Shown: piece after piece, positions 25,703-38,299 of the stretch
How the letters are laid out: each line of letters starts with the position of its first letter
Numbering within the stretch: the stretch's first letter is position 1
Source: Prochilodus magdalenae
Lineage: Eukaryota > Chordata > Actinopteri > Characiformes > Prochilodontidae
NCBI GenBank assembly: GCA_024036415.1
Contig: JAMWET010000532.1
Location: forward strand, 328,501 to 392,500
Direction of reading: 5' to 3'
DNA: 64,000 bases
Position numbers and translations under genes: made by a program
Notes under the pieces: generated by a model
Seen by the model: only the letters and a program-made list of their open reading frames with translations
Told to the model about the DNA's origin: nothing
The model's database searches: none

Positions 25703-27915
25703 GGTACGAAAGTCCTAATAAAGTGCTCTGTGAGTTTTTCTATATAGGATTGCACTATACATGATGATTTGCATTTATTTGCATGATTATACAAGCTGGA
25801 TTTAAACAGATCATAACATAACTTTAAATATCTAAGGTCTGAATTTATTGTGGGATTGGCAGCAGTTTAAACAAATAAAGATAACACTGACCAGGCTAGC
25901 TCAGAGATTTCAAACCAGCTGTTACAGTTCACAAGTCAGTTTTCTTGTACAATCCTACATGAGGAGGAAGCAAAAACCAAAACTGATTGGGCATCTGGGG
26001 CCCCTGTGGACCAGTTTGAGAGCCATTGCTTTTGGAAACCAAAAGTGGTTCTTCTACGGCATTGGTCCAGTGAAAACTGTTAGGCGCCTCTATTACAGTT
26101 AGCGAACCTTGGTCGTTTTGCATTGCCGGTGCTCTAGTTACTGAACTATAAGCTGCAGGATGAAGACATACAAACAAGCTTATGGGGTGAAAGGCGCCTC
26201 AAACATAGTAGTGCTAACTCGTCGGGTCCAGCAGTGTGATTTGTTGCTGTGATTTGCAGCAGAAGGCGCCTTGCCGACAGGAAGGCGATGAATGGACTTT
26301 ATGGTCCAATCCTAGAATCGGAGTGTGGACCACCTGCCCCAGACATAATTCACTCCTCAGCCGATCCAAGTAGCTTGAGGGCTCTAACACAGAACAGAAG
26401 TGAGAAATGTGGTACCTTGCTGTAAATTTCATAGCAAACAACTAGCAGTGAGTATACTGTAAATCATAGGAGCATCCCTAACCCTGAATTATAAATAACC
26501 ACATTAATTACTACATCAGCTATACATACTACATGGATCTCGGGCTCCAGAAGAAGGTGTTTACTGTAATTAAGTCATACAGTATTCTAAAACTTATATT
26601 AATGTCATAATTTCTATCTCTATAACACATCAGTATATCAGAGTGTTGCTATTCCTGCTATGAAAGCGATTGCATTGATTAGCTGGTGAGTTATTATGAA
26701 GGTATATTACAAGTCGCCAATAATCTTCCTACCTTATGTAATTTATACCATAGAACAGCAATAAATCAAAGACTAGGAATCACTTTAATAGGAAGCCGTC
26801 AGTACACATGGAAAATGAACAGTGTTGTAATATATAAGTGACTGAGAAACGCATTTAATAACTCATCTCATAAAATATGTATCAGTCTATAGTAATGCAA
26901 CACAAAACCATTGCAAAAAATCTATAGAGCTAAAAATGAGAGCCTACACATACACCTGTGTTGAATCAGAGACAACTGAGTGGGCTTTGCTGTTTGCTGT
27001 AGTTGGCGCATTCCCAGGGATCCAAGCCTATGTTTATCATTGAAAACCAAACAGATCATTACACTGGAAAATATTGATTTAATGCCTTCCAACGAATCCT
27101 TAAATCTCATCAACGTATGCATGTTCGTTCAATTCCTTCATCTAACTCATCTTAACATTACCCACAATTAAGACCGGTCCATTATGTTTGGCAACAGAGC
27201 AAAGGAATACTAAAGCACCAATATTAAAGTTACAATTTTAATTTTAATGTGAAATTAAAGGATTGTTCACAATGGTGGTGATAAGAACCAGACCATGATA
27301 GAGTCATATAGATAGAGCCATGTGTAAGATGACACAACCTGTTGAATTCATGGGACATGCATAGTCCCTCGTCCTCTCTCTTTACTCCTGACCAGTCTAG
27401 AAGAAAAGTTCAACATCAAAATTAATTTCCTAACTTGCCAAGAAAGCATTTAGCATCTGGAAGCAGTGCCAGTGTTACCTCATGTTTTGCTTCTGTTTAT
27501 GTAACTTCTGTTCTTCTGCTGCTGAACGTGGTTTCTTGCTGAGGCTGGATGGCAGTGGCACTATAAAGGTCGCTTTCCAAGAGCTTCAGGCATCTTTGCA
27601 TTTATTTCGATATCTCGATAACACGGTAAATAGACATCTTTGACCATGCCATCAGAGCGGTTACTTGTTCACATTTATTAACTTTGAATTAGTTCATTTG
27701 AAATGTTATGATATACAGTATATCCTACATATTGCTCAGTTAGCACTTATAAACGTATAGAACTTATAAATGGTTATGCATGTGCTGCCTGATTAACATT
27801 GTTTTCTGATATTTGAAAGTGTACAATTTCTTTCTTTATTAATTTAGGGTAGAAAGTCACATGCAGGGTGTTGTGAAGCAAACTATTCCCCATGGAAAAT
27901 ACAAGTCTTTGGATG
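25703..27915. other. Non-coding stretch, nothing recognised
   Basis: No coding signal. Short open frames at 25848-26441 on both strands overlap each other and lack domains. Confidence 0.5.
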
Positions 27916-28286
27916 TACAGTATCTCACAAAAGTAAGTACACCCCTCACATTTTTGTAAATATGGGACAGCACTGAAGATATGACACTTTGATACAATGT
28001 GATGTAGTCAGTGTACCGCTTGTATAACAATGTAATTGTGCTGTGCCCTCAAAATAACTGAGCACACAGCCATTAATGTCTAAACCGTTGGCAAAGAAAG
28101 TGAGTACACCCCTAAGTGAAAAAAGGTTTAGTATTTTGTGTGGCCACCATTATTTTCCAGAACTGCCTTAACTCTCTTGAGCATGGAGTTCACTAGAGCT
28201 TCACAGGTTGCTACTGGAATATTAAGCCATTGAATCAAATATTTACCAAAAAGTAAGGAGTGTACTCGCTGTTGTGAGATGCTGTA
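27916..28286 (-). mobile_element. Short Tc1-like derivative (MITE)
   Basis: The inverted ends begin tacagtatctcacaaaagta on the left and show about 80% match in the complement on the right, bounded by TA. The interior near 28135-28225 corresponds to the C-terminal end of a Tc1-like transposase on the minus strand, followed by an abrupt jump to the other end. It is therefore a 371-bp internal-deletion derivative of an element of about 1.6 kb. It has no coding capacity. Confidence 0.8.
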
Positions 28287-29270
28287 CCTCTGTTTAACCA
28301 ATATCCCATCACAAATAACACCTCAGAAGAAATGTATTGGCTTAGCAATAATTTCAAATAGAGAATATAATATACATCATATTAAAGAAAATCTGAATCT
28401 ACAAGTTTTACTACAATGAACCATCAAACGACTCAATGGCTTAGTTTACTTATGAGGAACTGACTCATGCAGAGCTTTTGAAAAAGGCTGGAATTCCTCC
28501 TCACTGCAGTGTGCAGTATCTCATAGCAGTTAAATCTTTACTTGCAATTAGGGGCATCACTCTAAGGAATGGAAGGTGAGCATAAACCTGTATACCTTTC
28601 ATGAATGATTTCTATTATAGATCAACCTTTCCTCTCGAGGAAGCTCACCTGACAGATCTGTTTTGTTTATAGTCTACACACTGCTGTAGGACAACCTCGT
28701 ATTTTCACCTTGCAGCGTGTCGACGTCCCTCTGCATCAGCCGCATGGCACCGCTTATGTATTTCCAGCAAATGGTTCTTCAATAATTTATCCTCAATGCT
28801 ATTTAGGGGCCAAAATGTGCCCTCCTCTATTATGCATGACAAGTCTATATAGCAGCTGACGCCCCATGACGGCCAGATGAGTGACAGTAGATCTACAGCT
28901 CACGAAACCCCCCCTCTCAGCTTCCCCATCAGCCAACAATCATGCTGTCCTGGAGCTGTGTGACCATCCAGCATTACCACTGCCCCCTCTCCTCCTTTCC
29001 CCTAAGGAAACGTGTGTGTATAAACCATTCAAACTTTTCAGGAGGTGTGCCTTGTTTAAGTTACAGTCTGAGGATAAAGATTGAGAGGTTACCAGAACAT
29101 TTGGCACTGGAAAACTGGAACTGTGTTGTTGGTCCAGTTCTGAAGGTTCCAGATTTATGGGTTTTAGTACCTGCTCATTATTGGTACCAACAGGATCTAA
29201 CACTGCCCTTCTCCATTTGCTCCATTTTACTCTTCCAAGTGAATGATAAAGTCACCAAGCACGACTATCT
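28287..29270. other. Non-coding stretch, nothing recognised
   Basis: Single-copy-looking DNA. The overlapping frames at 28881-29343 run into the retrotransposon tail below and look fortuitous. Confidence 0.45.
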
Positions 29271-29274
29271 GGCC

Positions 29275-29520
29275 AGTACATTTACATTTAAGTCATTTGG
29301 CAGACGCTCTTATCCAGAGCGACTTAGTGACGACCGTGCTTAGTGTTCCATTGGATAATATTCCAGCTAGTACAGGAAGTGTAGAGCCTACAACTCACCA
29401 TGAGCTCAGACACTGCCCAAACAGGGGGCCAGTGCTGATACCTAGAGAGATTAATACACAGACATATGTAAAGCAAAAAGTGCACTACCTGGCAACCCCA
29501 GTCCAGAGCTCATACCTATA
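29275..29520 (-). mobile_element. SINE/LINE 3' tail fragment, minus orientation
   Basis: Positions 29281-29328 are the complement of the tail ending in cgctctggataagagcgtct, the stem-loop 3' end shared by many fish SINEs and their partner LINEs and also seen in the SINE at 56128-56350. The more distal part (to about 29520) resembles the same dispersed element but lacks a tRNA head that I can find. Confidence 0.65.
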
Positions 29521-29524
29521 GAAA

Positions 29525-30489
29525 AGGTCATTATAAGTGCAACACAAGTACATACACATACACACATCTACTAGTGCTTACTCACTTGAGAGCATCACGT
29601 GCACCAGTATGTAAACTAATGTAGTCTAATTATGTTTCCTGATGGTGCCTACCTCACTGGAAACATTCCAGAAATTTCAGAATTTCAGAAATCTGATCAG
29701 TTTAGCACAGAATGACCAAAAACAACTTAACTGCTGTTGTATCACTGGTGTAAACTAAACCCGAATTAGAGCTATGGGTTTTGTTACTTTACATTGGGGT
29801 CAGTTCTGGCTCTTGAATCGACAGGAATGGCTGCCACAGTGAGAAGCTTAAATGTATATGTTAATGCACTTTAAATTCAAACCTTAGTTTAACAACTTTA
29901 CTGTACTTTACAGTAGCTCACATGTTACAATAGCTGCTGTACAGATGATACGTCATTCTGTAATATGTGCATAAACATTCACACAGCTCTAGCTCCTCTC
30001 TGTGGCTCTTTATTCTTATTTTATTTGTCTTAGTTAAATATTTGTTTTTGGTCTGTGTGCATATCTGGTCTGTGTAGTATGTTACATGTCATACACATGT
30101 GACTCATTAAGACAAATTCCTTGTCTGCACACACTTGGCAGTGCTTCTGATTCTGATCTGATCCTGGATTTGTGAAAATGCCCTGTGATAGTTATATTAA
30201 TCTAGTCTTGACCAATTAAAAACATTTGATTTAACCATTGCAAATTGTAATTTAAAAGCAATAATATGCAATAATACAATAATTCATATGCAATAGAACG
30301 ACATTAACAATTTTTACTTGTAGTGCACTGAAACATGCAAGAAATTCAACTGAAAGTGCAAATTCTAAACTGTAACAAATACTATGTAGATGATTTAAAT
30401 TTCATAAAATGTCATGTTGTTTTGTTCACAGTCTTGAAACGTCTTTTGCCATAAAGAAACCATATGGAAACAGCAACTCGTATGTGATA
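29525..30489. other. Non-coding stretch, nothing recognised
   Basis: AT-rich single-copy-looking DNA upstream of the second Tc1-like derivative. Confidence 0.5.
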
Positions 30490-31026
30490 TACAGGGGTTG
30501 GACAATGAAACTGAAACACCTGGTTTTAGACCACAATCATTTATTAGTATGGTGTAGGGCCTCCTTTTGCGGCCAATACAGCGTCAGTTCGTCTTGGGAA
30601 TGACATATACTGCGTCCTGCACAGTGGTCAGAGGGATTTTAGGCCATTCTTCTTGCAGGATTGAGGCCAGGTCACTACGTGATGCTGGTGGAGGTTCGTC
30701 CTTCTTGGTGGTATGCTGACATTACCCTGGATACCGTGGCTCTTGATACATCACAAAGACTTGCTGTCTTGGTCACAGATGCGCCAGCAAGACGTGCACC
30801 AACAATCTGTCCTCTTTTGAACTCTGGTATGTCACCCATAATGTTGTGTGCATTGCAGTATTTTGAGCAGGACTGTGCTCTTACCTGCTAACTGAACCTT
30901 CACACTCTGCTCTTACTGGTGCAATGTGCAGTTAATGAAGATTGGCCACCAGGCTGGTCCAATTTAGCCATGAAACCTCCCACACTAAAATGACAGGTGT
31001 TTCAGTTTCATTGTCCAACCCCTGTA
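30490..31026 (-). mobile_element. Internally deleted Tc1-like element, copy 2
   Basis: This is the better-preserved copy, with TA target duplications at both edges. The inverted repeats start caggggttggacaatgaaac and match for about 32 bp without the gaps seen in copy 1. The interior and the internal-deletion junction (around 30690) are the same as in copy 1 at 3175-3699. The two therefore descend from one deleted master rather than from independent deletions. A transposase from a full-length relative would be needed for mobility. Confidence 0.9.
30675..30839 (-). CDS. 54-aa helix-turn-helix ORF, Tc1 transposase N-terminus
   Basis: An intact minus-strand frame runs from ATG at 30839 to TAG at 30675. 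Residues 1-20 are MGDIPEFKRGQIVGARLAGA; residues 21-40 complete the helix-turn-helix, with SRATVSRVM in the recognition-helix region; after YHQEGRTS the frame runs out through the deletion and stops. The product would hold only the first DNA-binding subdomain of a Tc1 transposase and no DDE catalytic residues. By analogy with known truncated transposases it could compete for transposon ends, but nothing in the sequence shows that it is expressed. Confidence 0.55.
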   Translation of the reverse strand: MGDIPEFKRGQIVGARLAGASVTKTASLCDVSRATVSRVMSAYHQEGRTSTSIT

Positions 31027-31110
31027 CATGATTATTTTTAAAAATATTAATAGCATGGAATGCTAAAAGCATTCATTTTATTTTGGTTTTGAGCTGTAAG
31101 CTGAAAGGTG

Positions 31111-31520
31111 TGGGGTGTCTCAGCCCTGTTTGGCCCCACCCTGTGCTGTCTTTGTGTGTCTCTGTCTCAGGGCAGTTATTAGGGATGTTTGGCTCCCTTG
31201 ATCAAAGTCTGGCAACAGTATAAAGAGTATCCTCTGCCATTGTGTGGTGCTCCCTTTGTCTTCAGCATCACTTGTTTTTTTTTCTAATTTTATCCTCACT
31301 GGTGGCCATTTGTTCATATAGCCATTACCGCTCTTCCACAGATATTAATCAGCTTTCCTGTAATTAAAAACTTTATTTGTGCAATAAATATTTATTGTTT
31401 ATTCCATTCCATATGTGGCCTTCCCTTTCATGATGCAATGCCCTGAGCCAGGTGTTGGTACCATATGGGCTCAATAGCCCGGTGCACATCTAACTACCTC
31501 AACATGAAGCGCGGGATAAA
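31111..31520 (+). mobile_element. Possible solo LTR or LTR fragment
   Basis: The stretch begins tgtggggtgt. It has a TATA-like agtataaag near 31218 and an AATAAA at 31384, and reaches a ca near 31450, followed by a segment containing ttggtaccatatgggctc that could be a primer-binding region. The second LTR and target duplication are missing, so this is a weak call; ordinary single-copy DNA is the alternative. Confidence 0.2.
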
Positions 31521-33950
31521 AAAATGGAGCCAATAAAAAAGACAATGGAAGTTTAAGGACAAAGAGATATTAGTAAATAAAGTTTTCCCAACCAAAACAT
31601 TCTACATGGGTGTTTTTCTGCCTAGTTTAAGAAACCAGGGTTGCAGTGTGGACAGCCACACCACAGCATATTTTGTACTGCGTCTTCTCATACTGTATGC
31701 ATTTGTCTAATTTTGAGAGGTCTTGAGAATTCCCTTGCCCTGTCTGTTCTGTTACTCTGCTAATAAACATTCTTTCAGAGTGAGATCAAAGCTTGTTTAG
31801 CCTATATGTGATTGCTGATACTGTCACTGACACGTTTTGAGACGTTTTGAGCACCACAAATTTATGTCTGGTTTTGAAAGATTATATTATATTCCATGCA
31901 AAAGTGTCTGCTGATAGTTCATCAATGAAGCACAAAAAGTGCAAGCCTTAGTAAATGGATCAGAATATGTTATCAGTCATCTTTCCAATATCTTTGAGCA
32001 TTTTTTGGACTTTAAAAATCAAGTTTAAGGAACTTTATGCACTAGTTTCTTCAAGATGAGCAGGTGTTAAACGTTTGCATGTGTATAAGGGATGCTTATT
32101 TCCATGTGCAGAAGATGTAGATATTAGCATGGGCTCAAAATGCTGATAAAACCAGTGCAAATCCTGTATAATCCTAAATGTACATTTCACATGCCCTGTA
32201 CATGGAAAGCATTGAAAGGCATTTGAAAGTCACACAAAAAGTGGTAATGTGGAAAATGTGAACATGTGGCTGATTACTTACACCACTACTACTTTATATG
32301 TTGCAGGACTTACAGGCTTTTTCTCCATGTCTGGTATAACTCCATGTCTGGTGTAACTTTGCCACAGTGTCCCAAGTGCATATCTTTAGACACTTACAGC
32401 AATGATAGTGTCATTGTCACGCCTGACTGAGGCATGGGCCTACACTGTGCTCTGAAAGAATATGTACCAGATAATATTTAAAAGAATAACAAAATTTCAA
32501 CTCCCTGTTGTGCTTCCTGGTGACTCTTATAGCTCTGACTGTCTGTATTATTGTTTCTCAAGCTCACAAGTAAGTGGAATGATCTAATGGGCAAGAACTA
32601 CCTCTTTAATACTAGACTTACATTTTCTCTTCTGTTCTAAGCTTGTTAAGGGCTGCACTCTTTCACTCTTTCGAGATAAAATGAAAGCAGTTCTTGTTTT
32701 TCTCTGTTTTATGTTTTCTTTTCAACAATAATATGACTATTTTGTTACTGTCCAAAGAAAAACATGTGTCTCCATTTTTGTCAATATTTAGTTTTATGTA
32801 TCATTTGAACACAGCAGTTGCTGTTTACACTGTGTTTAAATTTCATGAGTGGACATACAGAAATAACCCAAAACTGCTTGACTTACATTAAACCTACATT
32901 ATGTTTTTGCCCTCTTCTGTCAAGTGGCCATTTTGGAGATATTTGTTTTTCTTTGGACAGCAACAATATGCTCATCCTTTTGTACAATGTGCATAATCAG
33001 TTCCAAACCAGCTTTCTTTACATTTACTTTATTATTATCAAAGCTCATCATTTTCCCCAAAAAACATTTTTACTTCAGATGCTGTCAAAATAAAAATGAC
33101 CAAAAACCGATCATAGTCTTAGCACAACAGATGAGTCTAATCTGGACCGCTGTGGATGTCCTGGAGAGTGGGGTCATGTGGCTGATGAACTAACCCAGGA
33201 TGTGGAAAGATGTGATCTTGCTGAGGCTCTGATAAGAGCAAAGACTCACAGATAGTGTCTGAGTGTGAAATGAGTCGAGAGCAGGATTTTCACGCCAGCA
33301 CCTGACCTCATGCCTTAACACCTCATCAAATCCTGTTAGGAGAGAGTCAGTGTTTGGTGGTGAGAAGCCTTCTTCCCCTCTCAGCGACCTGCTCTCACCT
33401 TGCTGGAGGATTGAGTGACATATCCATCAGAGCTCAGTCTGTAACTACTGATAGCTACTGCTGCTATCAATTATTCAGCCACATAGCTGTTTTAGTCTCT
33501 CAGTGTCACAGACATAGCTGCCTTTATTTTCCAGCCTCTGCATAGTTGCAGAAGATCAATACAGAGTGGCACAGTGAGACGCCGGAGGTTGTGACTTATA
33601 CGAACTGTGCTTATGTTCCCACGCTCTGCCAACTGCTGCGTCAGTCCCTCTCTGTGGAATCCCGCCTCATTCTGGGCCCCCGAGGGCCACTTTCTATCCT
33701 TTCTCACCATGCTGGGTGCAGTGCTACTTAAGCGTGATCAGAGGCTTCAGTTCCAACTCCAACATATTTTCTGCTCAGACTTTCTCTCTCCCTGTGCGGT
33801 CCTGGGAACAGACTAAACTTAGAACTGAACTTCATTTCCATATGCAGCATGAGTCTACTGAACAAACAGGTATGGTGCACAAGTTTCATAACAAGAGCAG
33901 CAGAGGACCGGAATAATGTTTTTCAATTAAAATGATCTGATCTGCTGTGT
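31521..33950. other. Non-coding stretch, nothing recognised
   Basis: No repeat or exon that I can support. The frames at 33354-33916 overlap one another on both strands and have no domain-like content. Confidence 0.5.
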
Positions 33951-33954
33951 TAGT

Positions 33955-34135
33955 CATTCATTAGCCTCATCCTTGGTCAGTTTCTGACCATAGAGCTGCT
34001 CTAGTCAAGATATTTCTGAGTACTGGTCCACCCAGTGATGGCACTGACGTGTGTAAAAACTCCAGCAACATCACAGATACATTCATGCCAACACCACACA
34101 CACTACCGTGTCAGTGCCACTGCTAGTGTTGGGGT
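33955..34135 (-). mobile_element. Relic of the 25-kb foldback family
   Basis: Words such as ggtcagtttctgacc, aaaaactccagcaacatcac and caacaccacacacactaccg match, in reverse orientation, the element family at 25163-25702. The ends are lost. From about 34115 to 34225 a different repeat-like sequence (gttggggtaattactgagaa) may follow. Confidence 0.45.
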
Positions 34136-34344
34136 AATTACTGAGAAAAATGTATTACAAATTACAAATTGCTTCTCTCAAACTCTAATGGGTTTTACAT
34201 TACTCATTACCTCCCCCCTGTAACCCAAACAGATGTGTACCAACTGCAAAGGACAGGGGAAAACCCAGCTGTCATTTTCAATACTGCATGTGGACCGAAA
34301 TAATTGATCACAGTAAACGCAATTGAACGAGTTTTACTGACATA

Positions 34345-34710
34345 CAATCCTGTTTCCATGTAAACGGGAATGCTGGGACACAGTGGAAGGAGGTCAGCAA
34401 CATGACTGGGTGTAAACTGACCATCGCAGAGTGGTGGAGTATGGTAGAAGTGAAGATGGGGAATGCAAGATAGTGAAGAACGTAATGTTAGGAATGTGTG
34501 GATTTCATCATCTACAGTACATACTATCATTAAAGGAGAAATAGAATCTGGAGAAATCTCTTCATACAAGGGACAAGGTCAAAAACAATAATGTATGGCC
34601 CTGGGCCTTCAGAACCACAGGGCAGTATTATAAACAGGCATGGTTCCGGAGTGGAAATCACTGCATGGGCTTAGCAACTCTTCCGAAAACCATTTCTAAT
34701 TTGTTTCAGA
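34345..34710 (+). pseudogene. Tc1-like transposase fragment, plus strand
   Basis: Positions 34495-34705 are a plus-strand piece of the same Tc1-like family as 3849-4795. The words gatttcatcatctacagtac, tctggagaaatctcttcata and catgggcttagcaactcttc correspond to the end of the helix-turn-helix region and the linker to the catalytic domain. The part at 34345-34495 may be a rearranged 5' end (gctgggacacagtgg). It contains stops and no catalytic motif. Confidence 0.6.
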
Positions 34711-36215
34711 AATCTTGGACGTCAGCTCCGCTGGACTAAAGAGTAGAGTGACCATCCTGCTTATTATCAGAGCACAGTTCAATGGTTCGCATATGTGACA
34801 GTATGGCGGTACGATGACCGTGTCATGTTCAGAGCTGGACATCTTTATTGGATTATATTGCTGCATGGTTTACTGGACTACTGTCATTTCCACTCAGACT
34901 GTGATCATGCGATTCCTCACTTCCAAACAAAATTCTAAAACAGATAAAATCACCCACACACTTGATGTAGTCATTCACCACTTACTTGATTACTATCGTA
35001 TCTCATATACACTCATATAATGAGTTTTGACAAATGAAAAAAAAACATGTCCCTTAATATCACATGACACAAACCAACCAAATCCAGATGGAATCTGTTT
35101 GCTGATATGCATACACAAAAAGTGCATCAAAATCAAAAGTAAATGTGGTTAAAGTGCAGATATCAGAGGAAGAACTGGGGACATGCTTCACTGCAAAGTG
35201 GAAGTTAACTTAAAATGTAGACTGAGTCTCTACTTGGATTCAGCCAGCAGCTCCTTTGCCTCTGCAGTCTGCTGAAGATGTACATTCATGTCTCTTTGCG
35301 TTTTTTCCTCTCTCCCTGCTCTCTCACTCCCTGTTGCCTGAATCACTCGTTCAATTACATCACTGACCATCTACACTACAGGACTTGAGCCGTAAAAATG
35401 AAACATGTTCAAATATCGCAGGGCTGCCAATGAGATTGGCTCATTTTTGCTCCTATACTACCAGATTATTTGCACAGTTGATTGCATCCTGGTTGACCTC
35501 CTGACCTGAAAAAAAAATTGCTTTAGATTGTCAAAAAAAATTAGCTAAGTCAGGCGAACAATTAGGCCGTGCATGCCCCTCTTTAGAAAGCACCTCAAGG
35601 TTTCAGTTATTGGCTAAACTCTGATTTTGATTCGTCGGTGCAGAAAACTGCCATTCCGAACATGTCCAATTGTAGCTGAAGTTTGTTGGTATATTTATGC
35701 ATAAAACTTTTAATATGTTGAAAGTAAAACTTAAGCAATCATTTTAGGTGGGCCAACAAGAAATAGAGGTGGGCTTAGGCCCTCTGGGGCCAGTCATAGC
35801 ACCACCACTGTGGAAATCTTCATATTAATGAATGGCGTGACTGGATGATTTCATCGATAGCTTGCTGAATTTACTGTTCCTCCTGAGCTTGCTTCCAAAG
35901 CCTTACATTCAGCTTTCATTCAGCTTTCATTCAGCTTACATTCAGTCTCACATGTACATGCACGTTACTATACAAGCACAGGAAAGAATAAGCTCTAAAG
36001 ACGGAATTTACGTTTTAAATGCTGTACATTACACATAGTTAATAGTGTTCTCTCTGAAACATATGAATCACCCAGGTAAGAGAATTTGAATTAAATCAGT
36101 ACCGGGAATGTGAGAACGTATGTGTGTTAGACCACAGTCAGATTACCTACCATAGAGCTTTATGATGTCCTACACTATCAGGAAGCTTCCCTTACATGCC
36201 ACTGACCTATCATAG
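34711..36215. other. Non-coding stretch
   Basis: No gene. A short tandem repeat of an 11-bp word (cattcagcttt and variants) lies at 35903-35946. Confidence 0.5.
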
Positions 36216-37708
36216 CACTTTACTTAACAGATCGGTATTACGTAGGTAATGATATGGTAATTTTACAGTAATAAATGGTATTTAATCATTAATTAAATGT
36301 CAATTTTCTAGTTGTTGCTAAATAACAAAACAGAAATTGTATTGAGTTGTCACGCTTCCGGGTTTTCCCTGCTCCCGTGCTTCTCCGGACTCAACTTCCC
36401 AGAGAGCAACGCTCGATGACGCCACGCCCGCGTCCAATCCGCTTCGCTCTCCATCACCGGAGTTTTAGCAGAGAGCTGAACTTAATTTACGACCTCCAAT
36501 CCTGAGCGTTCTTTCTATGTATTATCTCTTTTCTGGTTCTTGAGCTCTTTCTGTTGTCGACTACCCTTTTCCTCCTAACTTGATTGCCTCCGCTGATTGT
36601 CTCTTTTGGTTTCGACTTTGCCTGCCTCTACTACGTTTCTAGCCCTACCCCTGTTGCTGTATTTGCATTGCTGCTTAGTTTGTTCACTTCCCTGTTCAAT
36701 AAACATTCTGCCTTGACTTTTAACTCTGCAAGTGTGTTAACAAGGCTTTTATGAAATGGTAAAATAATGGTAACAAGTTGTAATTACCTAATATGATCTG
36801 CTTACGTTAGAGTTCATTAAGTATAATAAGTGAGCTATTGGAGTGGTAACAAGGCAGCAATGGAATAGAAACACAATGGTAAGTTGTACCTCCCTAAATA
36901 TCGTATGCACATCTACTAAAGATAGTCATTGTCTCTTTTATTCCTGGGTAACACTGCTGTATAGGTGGGCCTACATGTGAAGCACGAGACCACTCTGAAC
37001 TGATGTTATGACCTGATTTGAGGAATAGTAAGTAAGAAACAAGATGGGAATACGTAAGTTTACATTTTATGGATCTAATACCATTACGTTCCGCTGTAAA
37101 CGCTGCCTGTAACATCTCACTGTGTCTCACCATTTACATACATAACGGGCAAGAAATAAAAACAGATAAAAATGAAATCAGTCTTTTCAGCCCTAATACC
37201 AGGTAATAACAGCAGAACTACTTCATAATAACTCTAACATCATATTTTATATACGTGTACTCAGTCGTTATTCTCTCTAATTATTCCTTAAGAACTATAA
37301 AATAAGCAGGTCATTTAAATTAAATAAAAATCGCTTTTTCATGATGTTGTTACTAAATACTGATACAATGACTATATTTTCCTTTATTAATGACTAGAAG
37401 ATGTGCATAGGATATTTAAGGAAGTACAACTTGTTACCATTGTGTTTCTATTACATTGCTGTCTTCCTACCACTACACTTACTCACTTATTACATGTACA
37501 GAACTATAAAAGAAGCAGGTGATTATTAGGTAAGTACAACTTGGTACCATCGTTTCACCATTTCATCATGGTCTTGTTAACACCCACTACATTTTTGTAT
37601 TTATTATTTAGTAACAGCTACAAAATTGATATTTAGTTAATGATTAAATACAACTTATAACCATAAAAATACCATATCTTTACCTTCTTATTACCAATCT
37701 GTAAAGTG
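36216..37708. mobile_element. Foldback element with long inverted arms
   Basis: The left arm (36216-36920, interrupted) pairs with the right arm (37398-37708). Anchors are tatttaatcattaa at 36279-36292 against ttaatgattaaata at 37637-37650, and the segment at 36843-36910 against 37405-37475. Once the 383-bp insertion at 36348-36730 is removed, the arms are about 320 and 310 bp. A loop of about 470 bp (36925-37395) separates them. Both arms contain repeated ggtaacaagttgta-type words, a style similar to the 24-kb foldback, but the two are not obviously the same family. I could not find a target duplication, and it encodes nothing. Confidence 0.75.
36348..36730 (+). mobile_element. LTR-like insertion inside a foldback arm
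   Basis: The 383-bp block is present in the left arm only; the right arm is contiguous at the corresponding site, so it is a later insertion. It begins TGTCACGC and ends CTGCA (TG...CA as in LTRs), is GC-rich compared with its surroundings, and has an AATAAA near 36698, about 30 bases before the end. A three-base repeat, agt, flanks it. A solo LTR of a Gypsy-like retrotransposon fits; a 4-5 bp target duplication would be expected and is only partly visible. Confidence 0.5.
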
Positions 37709-38051
37709 ATCCTGCTTTGTAATCACAGGCCTTTTCCTTATTTGCTTCACAAACTAATCAAACATTTCTTCCTTTACCTCAAAAACCACTGAACGTTTCT
37801 CTTGTTTGTGCTAATAAATCATTACTGTGGACTTTTAGTAGTAGATATTGACATTCAACGGTTTTTACTGTGATGAACACCTTCCAGTAGTCACTGGTTT
37901 CACTGGCAACACTAAGTAAGTTTCATTCTGACCTTCATATCTGTTTCTCACGTTTTCTCACTCTTAACAGTTATTGGTTAAATTTGATATATTATTCAAT
38001 ATTGCATATAATTCTAAGTTACCATCATATTTTGTGCTTGTCTTGAAATCC
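37709..38051. other. Non-coding stretch, nothing recognised
   Basis: Short AT-rich spacer between the foldback element and the dispersed repeat at 38052. Confidence 0.5.
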
Positions 38052-38242
38052 AGTGTTGACCAGAGCAGGATGGGTTCCCGCTTTGAGTCTTGGCTTCTCT
38101 CAGTTTTTCTTCTTTTTGCTCTAAGGGAGTTTTTTCTTACACTGTCGCCTTGGCTTGCTCACTGGGGGCTTGGATCCAGATTCCCTGTAAAGCTGCTTTG
38201 TGATAACATCTGTTGGCGCTATATAAATATACCTTGACTTGT
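38052..38242 (+). mobile_element. Dispersed fish repeat with TTGACTTG-type tail
   Basis: Key words are gagcaggatgggttcccg, aagggagttttttcttacac, gccttggcttgctcactggg, gtaaagctgctttgtgataa and ggcgctatataaatat, ending in ccttgacttg. This order and the microsatellite-like end match a very common teleost retroposon 3' end. Other copies are at 52600-52799 (plus) and 62975-63080 (minus). Confidence 0.75.
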
Positions 38243-38299
38243 AATACATTACTTTCTACTGTCTTACACCCACTGGTTACCGTTGTTAACGGTGATCCT

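Noticed and set aside
34207..34569. 120-codon minus-strand open frame
   Set aside because: Largely antisense to the plus-strand Tc1 fragment and without its own features.
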